Assembly (NCBI GenBank): GCA_964036665.1
Contig: OZ038528.1
Span: 10,980,501 to 11,044,500, forward strand
Reading direction: 5' to 3'
From: Gordius sp. MW1
Taxonomy: Eukaryota > Nematomorpha > Gordioida > Gordea > Gordiidae
Length of the DNA: 64,000 nucleotides
Shown here: piece after piece, positions 53,556-63,206 of the stretch
Layout of the letters: the number at the start of each line of letters is the position of its first letter
Numbering within the stretch: the stretch's first letter is position 1
Translations under genes and position numbers: made by a program
Notes under the pieces: model-generated
Told to the model about the DNA's origin: nothing
The model's database searches: none
The model's input: the letters and a program-made list of their open reading frames with translations, nothing else

Positions 53556-54340
53556 TCTCGCAGCTTAAAACCGCTTTTCAGAAGTCAATCGAGGATAATA
53601 GGATTCTCAAATTGGCTTACTTTTATATATTTTTTCATGCTCTTTCACATAGAATCGAAAAAAATAAATATTTTTACCTCAAAATATTTCACATATTTTT
53701 CTTTGAACCGTATTCATCCGATGAAAGTTGTCGTTTTCAGACGTGGTTTCCATGATAAAAAGTAAAAATTTATCAGAATCAGAAAACTATTACTTTGAAA
53801 TCATGATCGCATAGTGCATTTTTGAAAAATTAAGCACTCACGTTGCGATACAACAAACTAATCGCAACAATAAAACGTTGTCTTTTGTCAAAATGATAGT
53901 TCTCGCAGCTTACAACCTCTTTTCGGAAGTCAATCGAGGATAATAGGATTCTCAAATTGGCTTACTTTTATATATTTTTTCATGCTCTTTCACATAGAAT
54001 CGAAAAAAAAAATATTTTTACCTCAAAATTTTTCACATATATTTCTTTCAACCGTATTCATCTGATGAAAGTTGTCGTTTTCAGACGTGGTGTCCATGAT
54101 AAAAAGTTAAAATTTATCAGAATCAGAAAACTACTACTTTGAAATCATGATCGCATAGTGCATTTTTGAAAAATTAAGCACTCACGTTGCGATACAACAA
54201 ACTAATCGCAACAATAAAACGTTGTCTTTTGTCAAAATGATAGTTCTCGCAGCTTAAAACCTCTTTTCGGAAGTCAATCGAGGATAATAGGATTCTCAAA
54301 TTGGCTTACTTTTATATATTTTTTCATGCTCTTTCACATA

Positions 54341-54390
54341 GAATCGAAAAAAATAAATATTTTTACCTCAAAATTTTTCACATATTTTTC
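54341..54390. other. Spaced A/T tracts, possible intrinsic bend (reference unit)
   Basis: Four A or T tracts follow one another: the A-run after GAATCG, ATATTTTT, AAAATTTTT and ATATTTTTC. Their centres are about 12 bp apart, close to one helical turn. Tract lengths vary between units, mainly in the A-run after GAATCG, and some subtypes lack the TAA between the A-run and ATATTTTT. A/T tracts near helical spacing are known to bend DNA; bending here is inferred. Confidence 0.5.
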
Positions 54391-54401
54391 TTTGAATCGT
54401 A

Positions 54402-54414
54402 TTCATCCGATGAA
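54402..54414. other. Short dyad TTCATC-N-GATGAA (reference unit)
   Basis: Thirteen bases with perfect 6-bp arms around one central base. Most units have C at the centre. One unit (near 3601) has A, and a subtype (45817, 47877, 50970, 53034, 54060, 57531, 58211) has T, so both keep the symmetry. Other subtypes lose it: GAAGAAAG (for example 23862, 31421, 35884, 60959) and GTAGAAAG (21111, 22485, 25921, 27295). Confidence 0.7.
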
Positions 54415-54530
54415 AGTTGTCGTTTTCAGACGTGGTTTCCATGATAAAAAGTAAAAATTTATCAGAATCAGAAAACTATTACTTTGAAATCATGATCGCA
54501 TAGTGCATTTTTGAAAAATTAAGCACTCAC

Positions 54531-54557
54531 GTTGCGATACAACAAACTAATCGCAAC
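54531..54557. other. Conserved inverted repeat GTTGCGAT-N11-ATCGCAAC (reference unit)
   Basis: The left arm GTTGCGAT (54531-54538) is the exact reverse complement of the right arm ATCGCAAC (54550-54557), separated by 11 bases. The same 27-bp element occurs in nearly every unit of the array. Exceptions noticed include GTCGCGAT (near 11303, 11648, 11993, 15437 and 16125), GCTGCGAT (25355, 26731, 28105), GATGCGAT (19178), GAAGCGAT (19864), GTTGAGAT (55575, 56611), a right arm changed to ATTCTAAC (25716, 27092, 28467), and an 8-bp loss of the left arm's outer half near 53154. No compensating change in the other arm was seen. It could be a site for a dimeric protein or a hairpin in satellite RNA; neither is shown. 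Confidence 0.85.
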
Positions 54558-54589
54558 AATAAAACGTTGTCTTTTGTCAAAATGATAGT

Positions 54590-55633
54590 TCTCGCAGCTT
54601 AAAACCTCTTTTCGGAAGTCAATCGAGGATAATAGGATTCTCAAATTGGCTTACTTTTATATATTTTTTCATGCTCTTTCACATAGAATCGAAAAAAAAA
54701 ATATTTTTACCTCAAAATTTTTCACATATTTTTCTTTGAACCGTATTCATCCGATGAAAGTTGTCGTTTTCCGACGTGGTTTCCATGATAAAAAGTAAAA
54801 ATTTATCAGAATCAAAAAACTATTACTTTGAAATCATGATCGCATAGTGCATTTTTGAAAAATTAAGCACTCACGTTGCGATACAACAAACTAATCGCAA
54901 CAATAAAACGTTGTCTTTTGTCAAAATGATAGTTCTCGCAGCTTAAAACCTCTTTTCGGAAGTCAATCGATGATAATAGGATTCTCAAATTGGCCTACTT
55001 TTATATATTTTTTCATGCTCTTTCACATAGAATCGAAAAAAATAAATATTTTTACCTCAAAATTTTTCACATATTTTTCTTTCAACCGTATTCATCCGAT
55101 GAAAGTTGTCGTTTTCAGACGTGGTGTGGTTTCCATGATAAAAAGTAAAAATTTATCAGAATCAGAAAACTATTACTTTGAAATCATGATCGCATAGTGC
55201 ATTTTTGAAAAATTAAGCACTCACGTTGCGATACAACAAACTAATCGCAACAATAAAACGTTGTCTTTTGTCAAAATGATAGTTCTCGCAGCTTAAAACC
55301 TCTTTTCGGAAGTCAATCGATGATAATAGGATTCTCAAATTGGCCTACTTTTATATATTTTTTCATGCTCTTTCACATAGAATCGAAAAAAATAAATATT
55401 TTTACCTCAAAATTTTTAACATATTTTTCTTTCAACCGTATTCATCCGATGAAAGTTGTCGTTTTCAGACGTGGTGTGGTTTCCATGATAAAAAGTAAAA
55501 ATTTATCAGAATCAGAAAACTATTACTTTGAAATCATGATCGCATAGTGCATTTTTGAAAAATTAAGCACTCACGTTGAGATACAACAAACTAATCGCAA
55601 CAATAAAACGTTGTCTTTTGTCAAAATGATAGT
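54590..55633. repeat. Domain I trimer copy 1 (1044 bp)
   Basis: Order: GGCTTAC with TTCCGACG; then two GATGATA units of 350 bp each with TTTCAACC and GACGTGGTGTGGTTTCC, a 5-bp GTGGT duplication. The third unit carries GTTGAGATAC (55575). Confidence 0.9.
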
Positions 55634-56669
55634 TCTCGCAGCTTAAAACCTAAGTCAATCGAGGATAATAGGATTCTCAAATTGGCTTACTTTTATATAT
55701 TTTTTCATGCTCTTTCACATAGAATCGAAAAAAAAAATATTTTTACCTCAAAATTTTTCACATATTTTTCTTTGAACCGTATTCATCCGATGAAAGTTGT
55801 CGTTTTCCGACGTGGTTTCCATGATAAAAAGTAAAAATTTATCAGAATCAAAAAACTATTACTTTGAAATCATGATCGCATAGTGCATTTTTGAAAAATT
55901 AAGCCCTCACGTTGCGATACAACAAACTAATCGCAACAATAAAACGTTGTCTTTTGTCAAAATGATAGTTCTCGCAGCTTAAAACCTCTTTTCGGAAGTC
56001 AATCGATGATAATAGGATTTTCAAATTGGCCTACTTTTATATATTTTTTCATGCTCTTTCACATAAAATCGAAAAAAATAAATATTTTTACCTCAAAATT
56101 TTTCACATATTTTTCTTTCAACCGTATTCATCCGATGAAAGTTGTCGTTTTCAGACGTGGTGTGGTTTCCATGATAAAAAGTAAAAATTTATCAGAATCA
56201 GAAAACTATTACTTTGAAATCATGATCGCATAGTGCATTTTTGAAAAATTAAGCACTCACGTTGCGATACAACAAACTAATCGCACCAATAAAACGTTGT
56301 CTTTTGTCAAAATGATAGTTCTCGCAGCTTAAAACCTCTTTTCGGAAGTCAATCGATCATAATAGGATTCTCAAATTGGCCTACTTTTATATATTTTTTC
56401 ATGCTCTTTCACATAGAATCGAAAAAAATAAATATTTTTACCTCAAAATTTTTCACATATTTTTCTTTCAACCGTATTCATCCGATGAAAGTTGTCGTTT
56501 TCAGACGTGGTGTGGTTTCCATGATAAAAAGTAAAAATTTATCAGAATCAGAAAACTATTACTTTGAAATCATGATCGCATAGTGCATTTTTGAAAAATT
56601 AAGCACTCACGTTGAGATACAACAAACTAATCGCAACAATAAAACGTTGTCTTTTGTCAAAATGATAGT
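55634..56669. repeat. Domain I trimer copy 2 (1036 bp)
   Basis: Same trimer order with the same 5-bp duplication and GTTGAGATAC at 56611 (offset 1036). It is 8 bp shorter because the first unit (55634-55969) reads AAAACCTAAGTC. It also has ACATAAAATCG and GATCATAATAG changes. Confidence 0.9.
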
Positions 56670-57363
56670 TCTCGCAGCTTAAAACCTCTTTTCGGAAGTC
56701 AATCGAGGATAATAGGATTCTCAAATTGGCTTACTTTTATATATTTTTTCATGCTCTTACAAATAGAATCGAAAAAAAAAATATTTTTACCTCAAAATTT
56801 TTCACATATTTTTCTTTGAACCGTATTCATCCGATGAAAGTTGTCGCTTTCCGACGTGGTTTCCATGATAAAAAGTAAAAATTTATCAGAATCAAAAAAC
56901 TATTACTTTGAAATCATGATCGCATAGTGCATTTTTGAAAAATTAAGCAATCACGTTGCGATACAACAAACTAATCGCAACAATAAAACGTTGTCTTTTG
57001 TCAAAATGATAGTTCTCGCAGCTTAAAACCTCTTTTCGGAAGTCAATCGATGATAATAGGATTCTCAAATTGGCCTACTTTTATATATTTTTTCATGCTC
57101 TTTCACATAGAATCGAAAAAAATAAATATTTTTACCTCAAAATTTTTCACATATTTTTCTTTCAACCGTATTCATCCGATGAAAGTTGTCGTTTTCAGAC
57201 GTGGTGTGGTTTCCATGATAAAAAGTAAAAATTTATCAGAATCAGAAAACTATTACTTTGAAATCATGATCGCATAGTGCATTTTTGAAAAATTAAGCAC
57301 TCACGTTGCGATACAACAAACTAATCGCAACAATAAAACGTTGTCTTTTGTCAAAATGATAGT
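56670..57363. repeat. Domain I partial copy 3 (two units)
   Basis: A GGCTTAC/TTCCGACG unit with CTCTTACAAATAG and GTCGCTTTCC changes, followed by one 350-bp GTGGTGTGG unit. The second GTGGTGTGG unit is absent. Confidence 0.85.
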
Positions 57364-58050
57364 TCTCGCAGCTTACAACCTCTTTTAGGAAATCAATCGA
57401 GGATAATAGGATTCTCAAATTGGCTTACTTTTATATATTTTTTCATGCTCTTTCACATAGAATCGAAAAAAAAAATATTTTTACCTCAAAATTTTTCACA
57501 TATATTTCTTTCAACCGTATTCATCTGATGAAAGTTGTCGTTTTCAGACGTGGTTTCCATGATAAAAAGTAAAAATTTATCAGAATCAGAAAACTACTAC
57601 TTTGAAATCATGATCGCATAGTGCATTTTTGAAAAATTAAGCACTCACGTTGCGATACAACAAACTAATCGCAACAATAAAACGTTGTCTTTTGTCAAAA
57701 TGATAGTTCTCGCAGCTTAAAACCTCTTTTCGGGTCAATCGAGGATAATAGGATTCTCAAATTGGCTTACTTTTATATATTTTTTCATGCTCTTTCACAT
57801 AGAATCGAAAAAAATAAATATTTTTACCTCAAAATTTTTCACATATTTTTCTTTGAACCGTATTCATCCGATGAAAGTTGTCGTTTTCAGACGTGGTTTC
57901 CATGATAAAAAGTAAAAATTTATCAGAATCAGAAAACTATTACTTTGAAATCATGATCGCATAGTGCATTTTTGAAAAATTAAGCACTCACGTTGCGATA
58001 CAACAAACTAATCGCAACAATAAAACGTTGTCTTTTGTTAAAATGATAGT
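57364..58050. repeat. Domain J dimer copy 1 (687 bp)
   Basis: The first unit has TTACAACC, CATCTGATG and ACTACTACT, the type seen in domain H. The second has TTTTCGGGTCAATCG, a 2-bp shortening of CGGAAGTC. Confidence 0.85.
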
Positions 58051-58738
58051 TCTCGCAGCTTAAAACCTCTTTTCGGAAGTCAATCGAGGATAATAGGATT
58101 CTCAAATTGGCTTACTTTTATATATTTTTTCATGCTCTTTCACATAGAATCGAAAAAAAAAAATATTTTTACCTCAAAACTTTTCACATATTTTTCTTTC
58201 AACCGTATTCATCTGATGAAAGTTTTCGTTTTCAGACGTGGTTTCCATGATAAAAAGTAAAAATTTATCAGAATCAGAAAACTACTACTTTGAAATCATG
58301 ATCGCATAGTGCATTTTTGAAAAATTAAGCACTCACGTTGCGATACAACAAACTAATCGCAACAATAAAACGTTGTCTTTTGTCAAAATGATAGTTCTCG
58401 CAGCTTAAAACCTCTTTTCGGGTCAATCGAGGATAATAGGATTCTCAAATTGGCTTACTTTTATATATTTTTTCATGCTCTTTCACATAGAATCGAAAAA
58501 AATAAATATTTTTACCTCAAAATTTTTCACATATTTTTCTTTGAACCGTATTCATCCGATGAAAGTTGTCGTTTTCAGACGTGGTTTCCATGATAAAAAG
58601 TAAAAATTTATCAGAATCAGAAAACTATTACTTTGAAATCATGATCGCATAGTGCATTTTTGAAAAATTAAGCACTCACGTTGCGATACAACAAACTAAT
58701 CGACACAATAAAACGTTTTCTTTTGTCAAAATGATATT
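58051..58738. repeat. Domain J dimer copy 2 (688 bp)
   Basis: Same dimer order, with CATCTGATG and ACTACTACT, then TTTTCGGGTCAATCG. Private changes: AAAACTTTTCAC, GTTTTCGTTTTC, CGACACAATAAAACG and ATATTTCTCGC. Confidence 0.85.
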
Positions 58739-59079
58739 TCTCGCAGCTTAAAACCTCTTTTCGGAAGTCAATAGAGGATAATAGGATTCTCAAATTGGCC
58801 TACTTTTATATATTTTTTCATGCTCTTTCACATAGAATCGAAAAAAATAAATATTTTTACCTCAAAATTTTTCACATATTTTTCTTTGAACCGTATTCAT
58901 CCGATGAAAGTTGACGTTTTCCGACGTGGTTTCCATGATAAAAAGTAAAAATTTATCAGAATCAAAAAACTATTACTAATCATGATCGCATAGTGCATTT
59001 TTGAAAAATTAAGCACTCACCTTGCGATACAACAAACTAATCGCAACAATAAAACGTTGTCTTTTGTCAAAATGATAGT
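58739..59079. repeat. Single AGAGGATA/TTCCGACG unit, 341 bp
   Basis: It has GTTGACGTTTTCC, a short internal loss giving TATTACTAATCATG (usual form TATTACTTTGAAATCATG), and CACCTTGCGAT. The loss and the CACCTTGCGAT change recur together 685 bp downstream near 59656-59710, linking this unit to the dimers that follow. Confidence 0.75.
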
Positions 59080-59764
59080 TCTCGCAGCTTAAAACCTCTT
59101 TTCGGAAGCCAATCGATGATAATAGGATTCTCAAATTGGCCTACTTTTATATATTTTTTCATGCTCTTTCACATAGAATCGAAAAAAATAAATATTTTTA
59201 CCTCAAAATTTTTCACATATTTTTCTTTCAACCGTATTCATCCGATGAAAGTTGTCGTTTTCAGAAGTGGTTTCCATGATAAAAAGTAAAATTTTATCAG
59301 AATCAGAAAACTATTACTTTGAAATCATGATCGCATAGTGCATTTTTGAAAAATTAAGCACTCACGTTGCGATACAACAAACTAATCGCAACAATAAAAC
59401 GTTGTCTTTTGTCAAAAGATATTTCTCGCAGCTTTAAACATCTTTTCGGAAGTCAATCGATGATAATAGGATTCTCAAATTGGCCTACTTTTATATATTT
59501 TTTCATGCTCTTTCACATAGAATTGAAAAAAATAAATATTTTTACCTCAAAATTTTTCACATATTTTTCTTTCAACCGTATTCATCCGATGAAAGTTGTC
59601 GTTTTCAGACGTGGTTTCCATGATAAAAAGTAAAAATTTATCAGAATCAAAAAACTATTACTAATCATGATCGCATAGTGCATTTTTGAAAAATTAAGCA
59701 CTCACCTTGCGATACAACAAACTAATCGCAACAATAAAACGTTGTCTTTTGTCAAAATGATAGT
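59080..59764. repeat. Dimer copy 1 (685 bp)
   Basis: The first unit has GGAAGCCAATCG, TTCAGAAGTGG and TCAAAAGATATTTCTCGC. The second has CAGCTTTAAAC, GAATTG and TATTACTAATCATG. Small indels at the unit junction fuse two frames into an 88-codon open frame (59367-59633), which is not judged to be a gene. Confidence 0.85.
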
Positions 59765-60453
59765 TCTCGCAGCTTAAAACCTCTTTTCGGAAGCCAATCG
59801 ATGATAATAGGATTCTCAAATTGGCCTACTTTTAATATATTTTTTCATGCTCTTTCACATAGAATCGAAAAAAATAAATATTTTTACCTCAAAATTTTTC
59901 ACATATTTTTCTTTCAACCGTATTCATCCGATGAAAGTTGTCGTTTTCAGAAGTGGTTTCCATGATAAAAAGTAAAATTTTATCAGAATCAGAAAACTAT
60001 TACTTTGAAATCATGATCGCATAGTGCATTTTTGAAAAATTAAGCACTCACGTTGCGATACAACAAACTAATCGCAACAATAAAACGTTGTCTTTTGTCA
60101 AAAGATATTTCTCGCAGCTTTAAACCTCTTTTCGGAAGTCAATCGATGATAATAGGATTCTCAAATTGGCCTACTTTTATATATTTTTTCATGCTCTTTC
60201 ACCTAGAATTGAAAAAAATAAATATTTTTACCTCAAAATTTTTCACATATTTTTCTTTCAACCGTATACATCCGATGAAAGTTGTCGTTTTCAGACGTGG
60301 TTTCCATGATAAAAAGTAAAAATTTATCAGAATCAAAAAACTATTACTTTGAAATCATGATCGCATAGTGCATTTTTGAAAAATTAAGCACTCACGTTGC
60401 GATACAACAAACTAATCGCAACAATAAAACGTTGTCTTTTGTCAAAATGAAGT
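59765..60453. repeat. Dimer copy 2 (689 bp)
   Basis: Same markers at offset 686. It has one added base in TTTAATATATTTTTTC, and the second unit retains TATTACTTTGAAATC and has CACCTAGAATTG. Confidence 0.85.
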
Positions 60454-60796
60454 TCTCGCGGCTTAAAACCTCTTTTCGGAAGTCAATCGAGGATAATAGG
60501 ATTCTCAAATTGGCCTACTTTTATATATTTTTTCATGCTCTTTCACATAGAATCGAAAAAAATAAATATTTTTACCTCAAAATTTTTCACATATTTTTCT
60601 TTCAACCGTATTCAGCCGATAAAAGTATCGTTTTCAGACGTGGTTTCCATGATAAAAAGTAAAAATTTATCAGAATCAGAAAACTATTACTTTGAAATCA
60701 TGATCGCATAGTGCATTTTTGAAAAATTAAGCACTCACGTTGCGATACAACAAACTAATCGCAACATAAAACGTTGTCTTTTGTCAAAATGATAGT
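60454..60796. repeat. Linker unit with TCTCGCGGC start
   Basis: It begins TCTCGCGGC, has GATAAAAGTATCG (CGATGAAAGTTGTCG with losses) and GCAACATAAAACG. The last marker recurs at 63171, 2410 bp downstream. The TCTCGCGGC start recurs at 62174. Confidence 0.75.
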
Positions 60797-63206
60797 TCTC
60801 GCAGCTTAAAACCTCTTTTCGGAAGTCAATCGAGGATAATAGGATTCTCAAATTGGCTTACTTTTATATATTTTTTCATGCTCTTTCACATAGAATCGAA
60901 AAAAAAATATTTTTACCTCAAAATTTTTCACATATTTTTCTTTGAACCGTATTCATCCGAAGAAAGTTGTCGTTTTCAGACGTGGTTTCCATGATAAAAA
61001 GTAATAATTTATCAGAATGAGAAAACTATTACTTTGAAATCATGATCGCATAGTGCATTTTTGAAAAATTAAGCACTCACGTTGCGATACAACAAACTAA
61101 TCGCAACAATAAAACGTTGTCTTTTGTCAAAATGATAGTTCTCGTAGCTTAAAACCTCTTTTCGGAAGTCAATAGAGGATAAAAGGATTCTCAAATTGGC
61201 CTACTTTTATATATTTTTTCATGCTCTTTCACATAGAATCAAAAAAAAATAATATTTTTACCTCAAAATTTTTCACATATTATTCTTTGAATCGTATTCA
61301 TCCGATAAAAGTTGTCGTTTTCCGACGTGGTTTCCATGATAAAAAGTAAAAATTTATCAGAATCAAAAAACTATTACTTTGAAATCATGATCGCATAGTG
61401 CATTTTTGAAAAATTAAGCACTCACGTAGCGATACAACAAACTAATCGCAACAATAAAACGTTGTCTTTTGTCAAAATGATAGTTCTCGCAGCTTAAAAC
61501 CTCTTTTCGGAAGTCAATCGATGATAATAGGATTCTCATATTGGCCTACTTTTATATATTTTTTCATGCTCTTTCACATAGAATCGAAAAAAATAAATAT
61601 TTTTACCTCAAAATTTTTCACATATTTTTCTTTCAACCGTATTCATCCGATGAAAGTTGTCGTTTTCAGACGTGGTTTCCATGATAAAAAGTAAAAATTT
61701 ATCAGAATCAGAAAACTATTACTTTAAAATCATGATCGCATAGTGCATTTTTGAAAAATTAAGCACTCACGTTGCGATACAACAAACTAATCGCAACAAT
61801 AAAACGTTGTCTTTTGTCAAAATGATAGTTCTCGCAGCTTAAAACCTCTTTTCGGAAGTCAATCGATGATAATAGGATTCTCATATTGGCCTACATTTAT
61901 ATACTTTTTCATGCTCATTCACATAGAATCGAAAAAAATAAATATTTTTACCTCAAAATTTTTCACATATTTTTCTTTCAACCGTATTCATCCGATGAAA
62001 GTTGTCGTTTTCAGACGTGGTTTCCATGATAAAAAGTAAAAATTTATCAAAATCAGAAAACTATTACTTTAAAATCATGATCGCATAGTGCATTTTTGAA
62101 AAATTAAGCACTCACGTTGCGATACAACAAACTAATCGCAACAATAAAACGTTGTCTTTTGTCAAAATGAAGTTCTCGCGGCTTAAAACCTTTTTTCGGA
62201 AGTCAATCGAGGATAATAGGATTCTCAAATTGGCCTACTTTTATATATTTTTTCATGCTCTTTCACATAGAATCGAAAAAAATAAATATTTTTACCTCAA
62301 AATTTTTCACATATTTTTCTTTCAACCGTATTCATCCGATGAAAGTTGTCGTTTTCAGACGTGGTTTCCATGATAAAAAGTAAAAATTTATCAGAATCAG
62401 AAAACTATTACTTTGAAATCATGATCGCATAGTGCATTTTTGAAAAATTAAGCACTCACGTTGCGATACAACAAACTAATCGCAACAATAAAACGTTGTC
62501 TTTTGTCAAAATGATAATTCTCGCAGCTTAAAACCTCTTTTCGGAAGTCAATCGAGGATAATAGGATTCTCAAATTGGCTTACTTTTATATATTTTTTTA
62601 TGCTCTTTCACATAGAATCGAAAAAAATAAATATTTTTACCTCAAAATTTTTCACATATTTTTCTTTCAACCGTATTCATCCGATGAAAGTTGTCGTTTT
62701 CAGACGTGGTTTCCATGATAAAAAATAAAAATTTATCAGAATCAGAAAACTATTACTTTGAAATCATGATCGCATAGTGCATTTTTGAAAAATTAAGCAC
62801 TCACGTTGCGATACAACAAACTAATCGCAACAATAAAACGTTGTCTTTTGTCAAAAGATATTTCTCGCAGCTTTAAACCTCTTTTCGGAAGTCAATCGAT
62901 GATAATAGGATTCTCAAATTGGCCTACTTTTATATATTTTTTCATGCTCTTTCACATAGAATCGAAAAAAATAAATATTTTTACCTCAAAATTTTTCACA
63001 TATTTTTCTTTCAACCGTATTCATCCGATGAAAGTTGTCGTTTTCAGACGTGGTTTCCATGATAAAAAGTAAAAATTTATCAGAATCAGAAAACTATTAC
63101 TTTGAAATCATGATCGCATAGTGCATTTTTGAAAAATTAAGCACTCACGTTGCGATACAACAAACTAATCGCAACATAAAACGTTGTCTTTTGTCAAAAT
63201 GATAGT
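60797..63206. repeat. Domain K, 7-unit HOR (2410 bp), copy 1
   Basis: Ordered markers: GTAATAATTT; CTCGTAGC with TATTATTCTTTGAATCG and TTCCGACG; CTCATATTGG; CTCATATTGG with ACATTTATATAC; TCTCGCGGC with AACCTTTTTTCGG; GGCTTAC with TTTTTTTATG and TTTCAACC; CAGCTTTAAAC with GATGATA. The first three recur downstream at +2410. Confidence 0.88.

Larger units (their letters stand above)
53556..54589. repeat. Trimer copy 2 (1034 bp)
   Basis: Same order as 52530-53555 for the first two units, including GTGGTGTCC, but with the 8 bp present, which accounts for the 8-bp length difference. The third unit differs (TTCAGACG, CAGAAAACT). Confidence 0.82.
54245..54589 (+). repeat. Representative 345-bp satellite unit
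   Basis: This unit is close to the consensus and serves as the reference. In order it has: the start box TCTCGCAGCTTAAAACC; a CTTTTCGGAAGTC box; GGATAATAGGATTCTCAAATT; a TATATA/T-rich run; a CTTTCACATAGAATCG box followed by an A-tract; three further A/T tracts; a TTCATC-C-GATGAA dyad; GTTGTCGTTTTCAGACGTGG; an A-rich stretch; ATCATGATCGCATAGTGC; the GTTGCGAT/ATCGCAAC dyad; and AACGTTGTCTTTTGTC. Its private difference is TGAATCG in place of TGAACCG. Common subtype positions elsewhere are GGCCTAC/GGCTTAC/GGCATAC/GGCTAAC, GAGGATA/GATGATA/GATCATA, TTTGAACC/TTTCAACC, TTCAGACG/TTCCGACG/TTCCAACG and TTCCATGAT/TTCCTTGAT. Confidence 0.95.

Noticed and set aside
54245-54589. CENP-B box in the unit
   Set aside because: The nearest candidate, TTTTCGGAAGTCAATCG, fits the TTCG start of the box but lacks the required downstream A and CGGG spacing.
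54245-54589. RNA polymerase III A and B boxes (TGGCTTACTTT on plus; GGTTCAAAG on minus)
   Set aside because: Each misses a consensus base, they lie on opposite strands, and common subtypes destroy them. No tRNA- or SINE-like structure was seen.
54245-54589. Unit as an old dimer of two 172-bp halves
   Set aside because: By eye the two halves show no convincing direct similarity beyond shared AT-rich words. A formal half-to-half alignment was not possible here.
57531-57560. Hammerhead ribozyme core (CTGATGA in the CATCTGATG subtype, and on the minus strand of the unit near 3601)
   Set aside because: On the plus strand no GAAA follows at stem II distance. On the minus strand near 3601 a GAAA follows, but the bases between do not form a stem. 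Most units have CGGATGA there, breaking the core.
59367-59633. Open frames of 60-88 codons, the longest here and at 60053 and 62806
   Set aside because: They cover ordinary satellite sequence, recur with the repeat period, start with non-conserved codons and depend on single stop losses or indels. No domain or coding signature is visible.
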